This document shows, piece by piece, positions 42,282 through 51,363 of a stretch of DNA of 64,000 nucleotides. The notes beneath the pieces are model-generated. The model ran no database searches. It was given only the letters and a program-made list of their open reading frames with translations, and was not told the origin of the DNA. Location: the NCBI RefSeq assembly GCF_039534165.1, contig NZ_BAAAUX010000011.1:620001-684000 (forward strand), written 5' to 3'. Position 1 is the first letter of the stretch. Every line of letters begins with the position of its first letter. This stretch comes from Saccharopolyspora_D taberi. GTDB lineage: Bacteria > Actinomycetota > Actinomycetes > Mycobacteriales > Pseudonocardiaceae. Position numbers and translations under genes: made by a program.

Positions 42282-43181
42282 TTGCCCTACGCCGAAATCC
42301 CGTTCACCGACGCCGCCCGCGACGCCCTCGCCGCGCACTGGGCGCTGGACGGTTCGCAACCCGCGGAACGTCTGCACGGTGGCGAGGAATCCACGGCCTA
42401 CGCGATCGGTGAACACGTCGTCCGGCTGGGGCCGCGCTGGCGCACCAGCGCCGAAGCCGAGTGGTGCCACGGCATCGCCCTGCGAGCAGCCGCCTCCGTC
42501 CCGGAGGCCGTCGCGCCGGTTGCGACCCGGGACGGGGCGACCGTGGTCCGGGTGGACGGCCGGCCGATGTCGGTCTGGCCGCTGGTCGCCGGTTCCTGGC
42601 CGGACGACGAATCGCGGCTGGCCGAGCAGGCCGCGACGCTGCTGGCGCGGCTGCACCTGGCCTTCGCGGCGATGACCCCGGAACCGCGCCCGGTGCCGTC
42701 CTTCCTGGAGTACGGGCTCGAACGCGAAGCACCACCGCCACCGGAACCCGCGCTGGTGGACCCGGAACTCGACCGCTGGCTCGCGTCGTTCCACCGCACC
42801 CACCGCCGTCGTCAGGTGGTGCACGGCGACTTCTACTCCGGCAACACCCTCGCGACCGGAGGCAGGCTGACGGCCGTGCTGGACTGGGACGAGGCGTGCG
42901 TCGTCGCGCCGGAAGCCGAAGTCGCCGTGGCCGCGCTGGAGTGGGCGCCGGAGTTCGGCAACGATCCGGCCGAGCTGCGCCCCTTCCTGCGCCACTACGC
43001 CGAAGCGGGCGGACCGGCGGGGCTGCTGGACGACGTCGCGCTCGCGCAGTTCATCCGCCACCGGATCCGGCGGGAGGCCGCGGCCTTCCACCTCCAGCGT
43101 GAGCGGGGCACGGTCCACGACGCCGACGACATCGACTACCACGAGGAGCGGCTGGCGACCTTCGCCGCGCTGCGGCCGTGA
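42282..43181 (+). CDS. Aminoglycoside-phosphotransferase-family kinase
   Basis: 299 residues, APH/choline-kinase fold. Catalytic loop VVHGDFYSGNTL (Asp as base) near residue 182 and metal-binding VLDWDEACV (DFG-equivalent Asp) follow the family order. The N-terminal lobe is short. It starts with TTG, 3 bp after the acetyltransferase stop, so the two form an operon. It could phosphorylate a small sugar or aminosugar; antibiotic resistance is possible but not shown. Confidence 0.82.
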   Translation: MPYAEIPFTDAARDALAAHWALDGSQPAERLHGGEESTAYAIGEHVVRLGPRWRTSAEAEWCHGIALRAAASVPEAVAPVATRDGATVVRVDGRPMSVWPLVAGSWPDDESRLAEQAATLLARLHLAFAAMTPEPRPVPSFLEYGLEREAPPPPEPALVDPELDRWLASFHRTHRRRQVVHGDFYSGNTLATGGRLTAVLDWDEACVVAPEAEVAVAALEWAPEFGNDPAELRPFLRHYAEAGGPAGLLDDVALAQFIRHRIRREAAAFHLQRERGTVHDADDIDYHEERLATFAALRP

Positions 43182-43261
43182 ACCGGGGCTCGGTCGCGCC
43201 CCGGACCCGGCGTGGATCTACGGTGATTCCGGAAACGCCGGACCGCAGCGATGGAGCAGAC

Positions 43262-43750
43262 ATGGCGGGAAGCAACCGGACGCTGGTCGTGTGCAGGCAC
43301 GCGAAGGCGGCACGCCCCGAAGGGATCGCCGACTTCGACCGCCCGCTCGCCGACCGCGGTCAGCGCGACGCCAGGGCGGCGGGCAAGTGGATGCGCCAGA
43401 ACGCGCCCGGCGTCGAGCTGGTGCTGTGCTCCCCCGCCGAGCGCGCCAAGCAGACCTGGCAGCTGCTGCGCACGGAGCTCGCCGCCAGCCCGACCGTGCG
43501 CTACGAGGAGCAGATCTACGAGGCCACGACCGGTGACCTGCTGGCGGTGGTCAACGCGCTGCCGTCGATGGCGCGGCGGGTCCTGCTGGTGGGGCACAAC
43601 CCGGGTTTCGAAGGGCTCGTCTCGCTGCTGACCGGGCGGATGGTCGAGCTGAAGACCTCGGGCATCGCGGTGCTCAGCGGCCCCGGCGACTGGGCGGGCA
43701 TCACTCCTGGCTGGGCGGAACTGGAAGCCACGGCCGCACCGCGCGGCTGA
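43262..43750 (+). CDS. sixA: SixA-like phosphohistidine phosphatase
   Basis: 162-residue histidine phosphatase. VVCRHAKAARPEG holds the catalytic RHxK (His phosphorylated in turnover), and LLVGHNPGFEGL the second histidine. The length is that of SixA (about 160). It removes phosphate from histidine residues, for example on phosphorelay or PTS-like proteins. The start was placed at ATG 43262, next to the RHAK block; longer in-frame starts lie upstream without support. Confidence 0.85.
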   Translation: MAGSNRTLVVCRHAKAARPEGIADFDRPLADRGQRDARAAGKWMRQNAPGVELVLCSPAERAKQTWQLLRTELAASPTVRYEEQIYEATTGDLLAVVNALPSMARRVLLVGHNPGFEGLVSLLTGRMVELKTSGIAVLSGPGDWAGITPGWAELEATAAPRG

Positions 43751-43947
43751 CGACCACCGAACCCGGGACCGCGCGGCTGACCGGCTCGCCGGTGGCGGAC
43801 TCCGCGCTGATCACCTTCAGCTTCATCCGGATCGTGGTCCACCGCGGCGGTGCCGACGCGGTCGCCGTCCGGCCGTGACCGGATCGGTCCGCATCCCGGC
43901 GTGATGGTGCCTTCCGGAAGGGCCTCCCGGCAGCGAAGCTCGACGGC

Positions 43948-44535
43948 GTGAACAAAGCACTCCTCGTCATCGACGTCCAGGAATCCTTCCGGCAGCGCCC
44001 GAACTGGCGGGCGATCTCCGCGCCGGACATCGCCCGGCGCGCCGACCGGCTGGTCCAGCACGCCCGCTCGCGGGGCGACCTCGTGGTCTGGGTCCTGCAC
44101 GCCGAACCCGGCACCGGCACCGTCTTCGACCCCGAGCGGGGTTTCGTCCGCCTGCTCGACGGCCTCGAACCCCGCGCCGGCGAACCGGTCCTGACCAAGA
44201 CCTCGCACAACGCCTTCACCACGACGAACCTCCAGCAGACGCTCACCGCGGCCGGGGTGACCGAGGTGGTCGTCTGCGGGATCCGCACCGAGCAGTGCTG
44301 CGAGACCACCACCCGCGTCGCCTCCGACCTCGGCTACCGGGTCACCTTCGTCATCGACGCGACCGCGACCCAGCCGATCCCGCACCGGGACGCGCCCGCC
44401 GACCGGCCGCTGGAGGAGGTCCTCGCCGACCCGCGCACCCTGGGCACGGACGAGATCATCGCGCGCACCGAGTACGCGCTGGCGGGCCGGTTCGCCACGA
44501 TCAGCACCGTCGCCGAGGTCACCGGAACGACGTGA
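43948..44535 (+). CDS. Isochorismatase-family cysteine hydrolase
   Basis: 195 residues. LLVIDVQESF has the family Asp, VLTKTSHNAFTTTNL the Lys, and GIRTEQCCETTTRVASDLGY the nucleophilic Cys, completing the D-K-C triad of nicotinamidase/isochorismatase-like enzymes. GTG start at 43948. It precedes a GlxA-type regulator gene by 45 bp and may be controlled by it; such pairs are common. The substrate is probably an amide or ester. Confidence 0.88.
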   Translation: MNKALLVIDVQESFRQRPNWRAISAPDIARRADRLVQHARSRGDLVVWVLHAEPGTGTVFDPERGFVRLLDGLEPRAGEPVLTKTSHNAFTTTNLQQTLTAAGVTEVVVCGIRTEQCCETTTRVASDLGYRVTFVIDATATQPIPHRDAPADRPLEEVLADPRTLGTDEIIARTEYALAGRFATISTVAEVTGTT

Positions 44536-44580
44536 GCCCTCGACCGGTCCTCGCGTGGCACCACCTAGGCTGACCGGATC

Positions 44581-45504
44581 GTGAGCAACGTCGTCTTCCT
44601 CCTCGTCCCGCGGCTGCACCTGCTCGACCTCGCGGGCCCGGCCCAGGTGTTCTCCACAGCGGCCGGCCTCGGGATGGACTACGCGCTGAGCTACGTCGCC
44701 GAGCAGGAGGAGGTTCCGACCGCGCAGGGACTTCCGGTGCATGCCCGGACCGACTGGCCGGAGCTGGCCGGGGACGACCTGGTCATCGTCCCCGGCTGGC
44801 GCGGCGACCGGCTGCGCCGCGAACCGGTGCTCGGCGAGGCGAGCATGAACCGGCTGCGGGAGCACCACGCGGGCGGCGGAACCGTTGCCAGCGTGTGCTC
44901 GGGCGCCGACGCGCTCGGCCGCAGCGGGCTGCTCGACGGCCGCCGCTGCACCACCCACCACGAGCTGCAGGACGAGCTGGCCCAGCGCTATCCGAAGGCG
45001 ACCGTGGTCCGCGACGTGCTGTACGTGGTCGACGACCGCGTGATCACCTCGGCCGGGATCGCCAGCGGGATCGACCTGTCGCTGCACCTGATCGCCACCC
45101 GGCACGGCCCGGGCGCGGCGGCGCGCATCGCGCGCGCGATGGTCGTCTACGCGCGCCGCAACGGCGACGAGCCGCAGGCGAGCGCCATGCTGCGGCACCG
45201 GGCGCACCTCAGCGACGCGGTGCACCGGGTGCAGGACATCATCGACGCGGAGTTCACCGCGCGGCTGCCGCTCGACGAACTCGCCGCGCGGGTCGGGTGC
45301 AGCGTGCGGACCGTGACGCGGCTGTTCGCGCGGACCGTCGGGATGACGCCGTTGCGGTACCAGCAGCTGCTGCGGTTGGAGCGCGCCGAGCACTTGATCG
45401 GGCAGGGCTTCGGCGTCGAGGTCGCCGCTCGGTCCGTCGGGTTCGAGGACGGGCGGATGCTCCGGCGGTTGCGGGGGCGGGGGCCGCGAACGCTTGGCTC
45501 GTAG
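44581..45504 (+). CDS. GlxA-type transcriptional regulator (DJ-1/PfpI plus AraC)
   Basis: 307 residues. An N-terminal DJ-1/PfpI domain (about 3-170) with VASVCSGADAL, the Cys at the elbow position, and a C-terminal AraC double helix-turn-helix (about 215-300; LDELAARVGCSVRTVTRLFARTVGMTPLRYQQLLRLERAEHLI). GTG start. The second helix-turn-helix ends abruptly (GFEDGRMLRRLRGRGPRTLGS), a few residues short of the usual consensus, exactly where a repeat-rich stretch begins; the C-terminus may have been trimmed by repeat insertion. Confidence 0.85.
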   Translation: MSNVVFLLVPRLHLLDLAGPAQVFSTAAGLGMDYALSYVAEQEEVPTAQGLPVHARTDWPELAGDDLVIVPGWRGDRLRREPVLGEASMNRLREHHAGGGTVASVCSGADALGRSGLLDGRRCTTHHELQDELAQRYPKATVVRDVLYVVDDRVITSAGIASGIDLSLHLIATRHGPGAAARIARAMVVYARRNGDEPQASAMLRHRAHLSDAVHRVQDIIDAEFTARLPLDELAARVGCSVRTVTRLFARTVGMTPLRYQQLLRLERAEHLIGQGFGVEVAARSVGFEDGRMLRRLRGRGPRTLGS

Positions 45505-45711
45505 GAGAAGGCGGCTTTGCCGGTTCGGGTTCCGTTGCGTAGGTGGTTTCCGGGGCTCTCGCCGACCCCGGACCCCCGGCAGGTCTCCGGGACCGAAGCG
45601 GCTCTGCCGGTTCGGGTTCTTTTGGGCTCGTGGTTCTGGGGCGCTCGCCGCCCCCAGACCCCCGGCAGGTCTCCGGGATGAGATGGGGTTGTCCGCTGCG
45701 GTTCGGTTGGG
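45505..45711. repeat. Two imperfect tandem units in an intergenic region
   Basis: Two units about 90 bp long share GCGGCTYTGCCGGTTCGGGTT and, toward their ends, ACCCCCGGCAGGTCTCCGGGA, with a divergent middle. No protein gene is supported here. They directly abut the larger inverted-repeat element at 45713. Confidence 0.6.
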
Positions 45712-45712
45712 C

Positions 45713-45851
45713 GGTTCTCATCCCGTCGACCTCCACAAGGGCTATCAGGCCGCGTCAAGGGGGCCGTTTTGCTTGGGCGCTGCGGTTTGGCTTTGTGTGC
45801 CCCCTTGACACGGCCTGATCGGGCTGGCGCCAGGTCGACGGGATGAGAACC
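45713..45851. repeat. Compound inverted-repeat element (139 bp)
   Basis: Outer arms are a perfect 20-bp inverted repeat: GGTTCTCATCCCGTCGACCT (45713-45732) and its complement (45832-45851). Inside lie a second pair of 20-bp arms (45745-45764 and 45799-45818) with one mismatch, containing GTCAAGGGGGC/GCCCCCTTGAC, around a T-rich 34-bp centre. It has no ORF. The architecture fits a non-autonomous mobile element or a BIME-like bidirectional terminator between the convergent GlxA-type and acyl-CoA dehydrogenase genes. Confidence 0.75.
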
Positions 45852-45926
45852 GAGCCCGCCCTTGTGGGTGGGGACTTCGTTTTCTGCTGGGCGCGTTGGG
45901 TGGGCTCGGCTTGCGGTTCTCTCTCC

Positions 45927-47885
45927 CTACGGCGAAGCCGTGCGTGGTGGGACTACCTGGACGTCTACTTCGGACACCACTCGGCGGTGGTCTTCCCTGC
46001 GGGTCGGGCCCGGTGTCGCGTCGGCGATCCACGGGCCCTCGGTGGACGCGTCCAGGATGCCCTCGTCCAGCCAGCGGTACTCGCCGCTGAGCACCTCGCG
46101 GGCCAGTGCGCTGTCGCTGGCGTCCGTGTTGTGCCACAGGCGGCGGAACAGGTCTTCGACCCGGAGTCTTGCCTGGGCGCAGAATGCGTTGGCCAGTTCC
46201 TGGGCCGATCCGCCGTGGCCGCTCGACCTGGCGTGGACGCAGGTGGCGCTCATCGCGAACAGCTCCGCGCCGATGTCGACCAGCCTGCCCAGGAACAGCT
46301 GGCGGTGTTCCAGCGCTCCCTGCCAGCGGGTCATCGCGTAGAAGGTCTGGCGGGCGATCCTGCGGCTCGCTCGCTCGACGAACCGCAGGTGGTCGGCCAG
46401 CCGCCCGTACTCGGCGAAGCTCGACGGCAGCTGTCCCCTGCCGACGACCAGGCCCGGCAGCCAGCGGGCGTAGAAGCCGCCCGCGCGGGCCGCCGCTCTG
46501 GCCTTGGCCCTGGTGTCGGCCTTCGGGTCGATGATGTCGCCCGCGACCGACAGGTGGGTGTCGACCGCCTCGCGGGCGATGAGCAGGCGCATGATCTCGC
46601 TGGAGCCTTCGAAGATCCGGTTGATCCGCAGGTCTCGCAGCAGCTGTTCCACCGGCACGCCGCGTTCTCCCCTGGCCGCCAGCGACTCGGCCGTCTCGTA
46701 CCCTCTTCCGCCGCGGACCTGGACCAGTTCGTCGGCGACCTGCCAGGCCAGTTCCGAACCGTAGAGCTTCGCCAGCGCCGCCTCGATGCGGATGTCGTGC
46801 CGGTCCGCGTCGGCCAGCCTGCCCGCGACCTCCACCACCGCCTCCAGCGCGAACGCCGAGGCCGTGATGAACGACAGCTTGCTCGCCACCGCCTCGTGCT
46901 CGCCGACCGGCCGTCCCCACTGCACCCGCTGCGCCGACCACTCCCGCGCGATCCGCGCGCACCACTTCGCCGAGGCCGCGCACATCGCGGGCAGCGACAG
47001 CCGTCCGGTGTTCAGGGTGCTCAGCGCGATCCGGAGACCTTCGCCCTCCGCGCCGATCCGGTTGGCCGCCGGGACCACGACGTCGTGCAGCCTGGTCACG
47101 CCGTTCTCGATGCCCCGCAGGCCCATGAAGGCATTGCGGTTCTCCACCGTGATCCCCTCGCTCGCGGCCTCCACCACGAACGCGGTCACGCCGCCGCGAT
47201 GCCCTTCCGACTCCGGCACCCTGGCCATCACGACGAGCAGGTCGGCCAGCACGCCGTTGGTGGTCCACAGCTTGACCCCGTTGAGCGTGTAGGTGCTGCC
47301 GTCCGCGCTGGGCACGGCGCTGGCCGCCAGCCGTGCCGGGTCGCTGCCGACATCGGGCTCGGTTAGCAGGAACGCGGTGATCTCCCGGACGCAGCGCGGC
47401 AGGAACCGCTGCTTCTGCTCCTCGGTCCCGAACATCCTGACCGGCTGCGGCACGCCGATCGACTGGTGCGCCGACAGCAGCGCGCCGATCGCCGGGCTGG
47501 TGGTGCCGACCAGCATCAGCGCGCGGTGGTAGTACACCGCGGGCAGTCCGAGACCGCCGTAGGACCGCGGGATCTTGATGCCGAAGGCGCCGATGTCCTT
47601 GAGGCCGTTGATCACCTCGTCGGGGATGCGGGACTCCCGCTCGATCCGGCCCGCGTCGACCTCGGTCTCGCAGAACTCCCGCAGGCGCGCCAGGAACCGC
47701 TCGCCCTCCGGCAGCTCCTCGCCCGCGGGCAGCGGGTCGATCAGATCCAGCCGGAGGTGCCCGAGGAACAGCTCGCGGCCGAAGCTCGGCCGGTCCCACC
47801 GGGTCTGCCTGGCCGCCTCGGCGACCTGCCGGGCCTGCTGCGCGTCCACCTCCGGCCGCCGGGCGCCGGAATCCACTGCGGTCAT
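45927..47885 (-). CDS. Long (VLCAD-like) acyl-CoA dehydrogenase
   Basis: 652 residues, far longer than the 380 of simple members. The N-terminal 60 residues are unassigned; then the acyl-CoA dehydrogenase core with FLLTEPDVGSDPARL, KLWTTNG, and GGRGYETAES and RINRIFEGSSEIMRLL near residues 430-470 (the catalytic Glu lies in this region). About 180 further residues form a C-terminal helical domain as in VLCAD/ACAD9-type enzymes. It oxidises long-chain acyl-CoA at C2-C3 with FAD. The ATG at 47885 has GGGGG upstream; a palindrome TACCGATCGGTA (47928-47939) precedes it. Confidence 0.9.
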   Translation of the reverse strand: MTAVDSGARRPEVDAQQARQVAEAARQTRWDRPSFGRELFLGHLRLDLIDPLPAGEELPEGERFLARLREFCETEVDAGRIERESRIPDEVINGLKDIGAFGIKIPRSYGGLGLPAVYYHRALMLVGTTSPAIGALLSAHQSIGVPQPVRMFGTEEQKQRFLPRCVREITAFLLTEPDVGSDPARLAASAVPSADGSTYTLNGVKLWTTNGVLADLLVVMARVPESEGHRGGVTAFVVEAASEGITVENRNAFMGLRGIENGVTRLHDVVVPAANRIGAEGEGLRIALSTLNTGRLSLPAMCAASAKWCARIAREWSAQRVQWGRPVGEHEAVASKLSFITASAFALEAVVEVAGRLADADRHDIRIEAALAKLYGSELAWQVADELVQVRGGRGYETAESLAARGERGVPVEQLLRDLRINRIFEGSSEIMRLLIAREAVDTHLSVAGDIIDPKADTRAKARAAARAGGFYARWLPGLVVGRGQLPSSFAEYGRLADHLRFVERASRRIARQTFYAMTRWQGALEHRQLFLGRLVDIGAELFAMSATCVHARSSGHGGSAQELANAFCAQARLRVEDLFRRLWHNTDASDSALAREVLSGEYRWLDEGILDASTEGPWIADATPGPTRREDHRRVVSEVDVQVVPPRTASP

Positions 47886-47901
47886 CACTACCCCCGGAAA
47901 T

Positions 47902-48015
47902 TTGTGATCTAGAACACAACACGGTACTACCGATCGGTAACCCGCGAAAGTCCGCCGAACGCGGATCAGCCTCCGCAAAGGCACCCTGAACACGCTGTGT
48001 GCATCAACACAGCGT
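47902..48015. promoter_or_regulatory. Regulatory sites between acyl-CoA dehydrogenase and the FCD regulator
   Basis: Three candidate sites lie in this divergent spacer: TTGTG-N8-CACAA (47902-47919); the perfect palindrome TACCGATCGGTA (47928-47939), of the kind bound by TetR fatty-acid regulators; and ACGCTGTGT-N6-ACACAGCGT (47992-48015), nearest the FCD gene. The last could be the FCD protein's own operator. Confidence 0.5.
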
Positions 48016-48087
48016 TAGATAACTATTACGAGTGAGCGCTTCTCCGTTCTTGACAACCGTGCGTGTCAGACCTGACGATTCCGCTCC

Positions 48088-48828
48088 ATGAACCTGTCGG
48101 ACAGCCAGACAGCCGGACCAGTCGTCCGGCGGGTCAGCGCGATGGAGGCTGTCCTGGCGCACCTGCGCGAGGCCATCGAACGCGGCGAGTACGCGATCGG
48201 TGACAAGCTGCCCTCCGAAGCCAGCCTCGGGCGGGAGTTCGACGTCAGCCGCTCGGTCGTCCGGGAGGCGCTGCGCGCCCTCCAGGCGCTCGGGCTGACC
48301 GTCTCGCGCACCGGCAAGGGGACGTTCGTCACCGCGAACGGCCCCGCCGAGAACCCGGTCTTCGGGCCGTACTCGGCGCGGGACCTCTTCGAGGTGCGGC
48401 GCCACGTCGAAGTGCCCGCGGCCGGCTACGCCGCGCTGCGGCACAGCTCCGACGACCTGGACCTGCTCACGCACCTGCTGGAGCGGATGCAGCGGGAGAC
48501 CGACAACACCGCATGGGTGGCCTTGGACTCGCTGTTCCACATCACCATCGCCCAGGCATCGGGCAACCCCGTGTTCGGCAAGGTGATAGAGGAGATCCGC
48601 GACGCGCTGGCCAGGCAGTCGGCGTTCCTCAACCAGCTCGGCGACCGCCGCGGCGGGTCCAACGTCGAGCACCGGCGGATCGTCGAGGCCATCGACGGGC
48701 GCTCCCAGGACGCCGCGACCGCGGCGATGGCGTTCCACCTCGACCACGTCGAGCAGACGCTGACCAGCATCGTCACGAAACAGACCGGGCCATCCGCCCG
48801 CACGGACGACCAGAACGGAACACCGTGA
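48088..48828 (+). CDS. FCD-family GntR regulator of asparagine utilisation
   Basis: 246 residues. Winged helix at about 20-90 (GEYAIGDKLPSEASLGREFDVSRSVVREALRALQALGLTVSRTGKGTFVT), then an FCD ligand domain with LDSLFHITIAQASGN and its metal-site histidines. It heads an operon with an AnsP-type permease and an L-asparaginase, joined by overlapping GTGA and ATGA junctions, so it presumably senses asparagine, aspartate or a related acid. The ACGCTGTGT inverted repeat upstream is a candidate site. Confidence 0.85.
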   Translation: MNLSDSQTAGPVVRRVSAMEAVLAHLREAIERGEYAIGDKLPSEASLGREFDVSRSVVREALRALQALGLTVSRTGKGTFVTANGPAENPVFGPYSARDLFEVRRHVEVPAAGYAALRHSSDDLDLLTHLLERMQRETDNTAWVALDSLFHITIAQASGNPVFGKVIEEIRDALARQSAFLNQLGDRRGGSNVEHRRIVEAIDGRSQDAATAAMAFHLDHVEQTLTSIVTKQTGPSARTDDQNGTP

Positions 48829-50258
48829 CCGAACAGACAACCCGGGCCGCCGAGCCCAGGGGCGACCGCGTCGACGCAGGCGACTCCGGTTACCGCAAGA
48901 CGCTCAAGACCCGCCACATCAACATGATCGCCATCGGCGGCGCGATCGGGACCGGGCTGTTCCTCGGCGCCGGCGGCAGGCTCGCGCAGGCCGGGCCGTC
49001 GCTGGCGATCGTCTACGCGGTCTGCGGGCTGATCGCGTTCTTCGTGGTGCGGGCGCTCGGCGAGATGATCCTGTACCGCCCGTCCTCGGGTGCGTTCGTC
49101 TCCTACGCACGCGAGTTCATGGGCGAGAAGGGCGCCTACACGGCCGGCTGGATGCACTTCCTGAACTGGTCGACCACCGCGATCGCCGACACCACGGCGA
49201 TCGCGCTCTACGCGCACTACTGGTCCCTGTTCACCGCGATCCCGCAGTGGGTGCTCGCGCTGATCGCGCTGGCGATCGTGCTCTCGCTGAACCTGGTGTC
49301 GGTGAAGCTGTTCGGCGAGCTGGAGTTCTGGTTCGCGATCATCAAGGTCGCCGCGCTGGTGCTGTTCATGGTGGTCGGCGTCTTCCTGCTGGTCACCCAG
49401 CACCCGATCGACGGCGTCGCGCCCGGCCCGCAGCTGATCGCCGACAACGGCGGCATCTTCCCGATGGGCGTGGTGCCGATGGTGCTGATCATGCAGGGCG
49501 TGATCTTCGCCTACGCCGCGATCGAGCTGGTCGGCGTGGCCGCGGGCGAGACCGAGAACCCCGAGAAGGTCATGCCCAAGGCGATCAACTCGATCATCTG
49601 GCGGATCGGGCTGTTCTACGTCGGCTCGGTGGTCCTGCTGGCGATGCTGATGCCGTGGTCGGCCTACAGCAAGAGCGAGAGCCCGTTCGTCACGGTGCTG
49701 TCGCACATCGGCGTCCCGTACGCGGGCGACGTGATGAACCTGGTCGTGCTGACCGCGGCGATGTCGAGCCTGAACTCCGGCCTGTACTCCACCGGCCGCA
49801 CCCTGCGCTCGATGTCGATGGCCGGCTCCGCGCCCAAGTTCACCGCCGCGATGAACTCGCGCCAGGTGCCCTACGGCGGAATCCTGCTCACCTCCGCCGT
49901 GTGCATCGTCGGTGTCGTGCTGAACTACCTGGTGCCGGCCCAGGCGTTCGAGATCGTGCTGAACCTCGCGGCGGTGGGCATCCTCGGCACCTGGTCCATC
50001 ATCCTGCTCAGCCACCTGCTGTTCGTCCGCAAGGCCAACCGCGGCGAGCTGACCCGGCCGTCGTTCCGGCTGCCGTTCTCGCCCTACTCCGAGATCGTCT
50101 CGCTGGTCTTCCTGGCCGCGGTGCTGGTGCTGATGGGCTTCGACGAGGTCGGCCGGTACACGATCATGGCGCTGCCGCTGATCATCCTCGCACTGGTCGT
50201 CGGCTGGTTCGCCGTGCGCAGCCGGATCGACACCTCGGTCCTGGAGACGAAGGAATGA
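48825..50258 (+). CDS. ansP: Amino acid permease, AnsP-like (L-asparagine)
   Basis: 477 residues, 12 helices of the APC superfamily. KTRHINMIAIGGAIGTGLFLGAGGRL in the first helix, GALVSYAREF-like (GAFVSYAREFMGEKGAYTAGWMHFLNW) and GETENPEKVMPKAIN are signature blocks of the asparagine/GABA permease group. GTG start overlapping the regulator stop; stop overlapping the asparaginase ATG. Role: proton-coupled L-asparagine import. Confidence 0.9.
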   Translation: MTEQTTRAAEPRGDRVDAGDSGYRKTLKTRHINMIAIGGAIGTGLFLGAGGRLAQAGPSLAIVYAVCGLIAFFVVRALGEMILYRPSSGAFVSYAREFMGEKGAYTAGWMHFLNWSTTAIADTTAIALYAHYWSLFTAIPQWVLALIALAIVLSLNLVSVKLFGELEFWFAIIKVAALVLFMVVGVFLLVTQHPIDGVAPGPQLIADNGGIFPMGVVPMVLIMQGVIFAYAAIELVGVAAGETENPEKVMPKAINSIIWRIGLFYVGSVVLLAMLMPWSAYSKSESPFVTVLSHIGVPYAGDVMNLVVLTAAMSSLNSGLYSTGRTLRSMSMAGSAPKFTAAMNSRQVPYGGILLTSAVCIVGVVLNYLVPAQAFEIVLNLAAVGILGTWSIILLSHLLFVRKANRGELTRPSFRLPFSPYSEIVSLVFLAAVLVLMGFDEVGRYTIMALPLIILALVVGWFAVRSRIDTSVLETKE

Positions 50259-51202
50259 CCGCTGCGCCCCGCATCGGCGTGCCCGCGCACGAGCCGCTGG
50301 TGCACCTGATGCGCGACGGTCTCGTCGAGGGCGTGCACCACGGTTCCGCCGTGGTGCTCGCCCCTGACGGTTCGGTGCTGCACCAGGCCGGTGACATCGA
50401 CACCGCGTTCTACCCGCGGTCGACGGCCAAGCCGTTGCAGGCCGTGGCGATGACGCGGCTCGGGCTGTCCCTGCCGCCGGAACTGCTGGCGCTGACCGCG
50501 GCCAGCCACTCCGGTGAGCAGGTCCACCTCGACGGCACGCGGCGCATCCTGGACGCGGGCGGTTTCACCGAGGACGACCTGGGCAACCCGGCCGATCTGC
50601 CCTACGACCAGGCCGAGCGGACGAGCTGGATCGCCGCGGGCCGGGCCGCGCGCAAGCTGTCGCACAACTGCTCCGGCAAGCACGCCGCGATGCTGGCCAC
50701 CGCCCGCGAGCACGGCTGGTCCACAGCGGACTACCTGGATCCCGGGCACCCGCTGCAACGCGAGATCGCCGCCACGGTGGAAGACCTCACCGGCCAGCGG
50801 ATCGCCCACGTCGCCACCGACGGCTGCGGGGCACCGCTGTTCGCGGTTTCGCTGCGCGGGCTGGCGACCGCCGCCGGGCGGATCGCCGCCGCGCCGGACG
50901 GGACGCCGGAGAACCGCGTCGCGCGGGCGATCCGGGCGCACCCGGAGATGGTCGCGGGCAGCCGCCGCGACGTCACCGCGCTGATGCGGGCGGTCCCCGG
51001 GCTGATCGCCAAGGACGGCTTCGAGGCCGTCCAGATCGCCGCGCTGCCCGACGGCACCTCGATCGGCGTCAAGATCGCCGACGGTGCCGACCGCGCCCGC
51101 CCGCCGGTCACCGCCGCCGCGCTCGCGCGGGCCGGGGTCGACCCGGCCGCGCTGGCGCCCTTCACCGGCGCTCCCGGGCTGGTGGTCGTCGAGCGGCCCT
51201 AG
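50255..51202 (+). CDS. Type III (Rhizobium etli-like) L-asparaginase
   Basis: 315 residues of the asparaginase family unrelated to AnsA/AnsB. RSTAKPLQAVAM has the nucleophilic Ser and the SxxK motif; SHNCSGKHAAML and TDGCGAPLFAVSL supply the conserved Cys and zinc-site residues. It hydrolyses L-asparagine to aspartate and ammonia. Coupled to the permease through ATGA. Together with the FCD regulator it forms a complete regulated asparagine uptake and degradation unit. Confidence 0.9.
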   Translation: MTAAPRIGVPAHEPLVHLMRDGLVEGVHHGSAVVLAPDGSVLHQAGDIDTAFYPRSTAKPLQAVAMTRLGLSLPPELLALTAASHSGEQVHLDGTRRILDAGGFTEDDLGNPADLPYDQAERTSWIAAGRAARKLSHNCSGKHAAMLATAREHGWSTADYLDPGHPLQREIAATVEDLTGQRIAHVATDGCGAPLFAVSLRGLATAAGRIAAAPDGTPENRVARAIRAHPEMVAGSRRDVTALMRAVPGLIAKDGFEAVQIAALPDGTSIGVKIADGADRARPPVTAAALARAGVDPAALAPFTGAPGLVVVERP

Positions 51203-51363
51203 CCCGGGCGGCCCGGCGCGGCACGACGAAAACTCCACACCATCGGGCGATCATGGTCAAGGCTGCCGCCTGGTCTGTCGACGGGTCCGTAGGGGCGTTG
51301 CTTCGAGTCAGCGACGTCCTTCGCCACGTCCGCCGACTTCGTCTGATGGGGCAGTTTGCTCAC

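Noticed and set aside
45505..45851. CRISPR-like array in the repeat region
   Set aside because: Only two imperfect direct units and inverted repeats, with no constant repeat/spacer rhythm and no cas genes.
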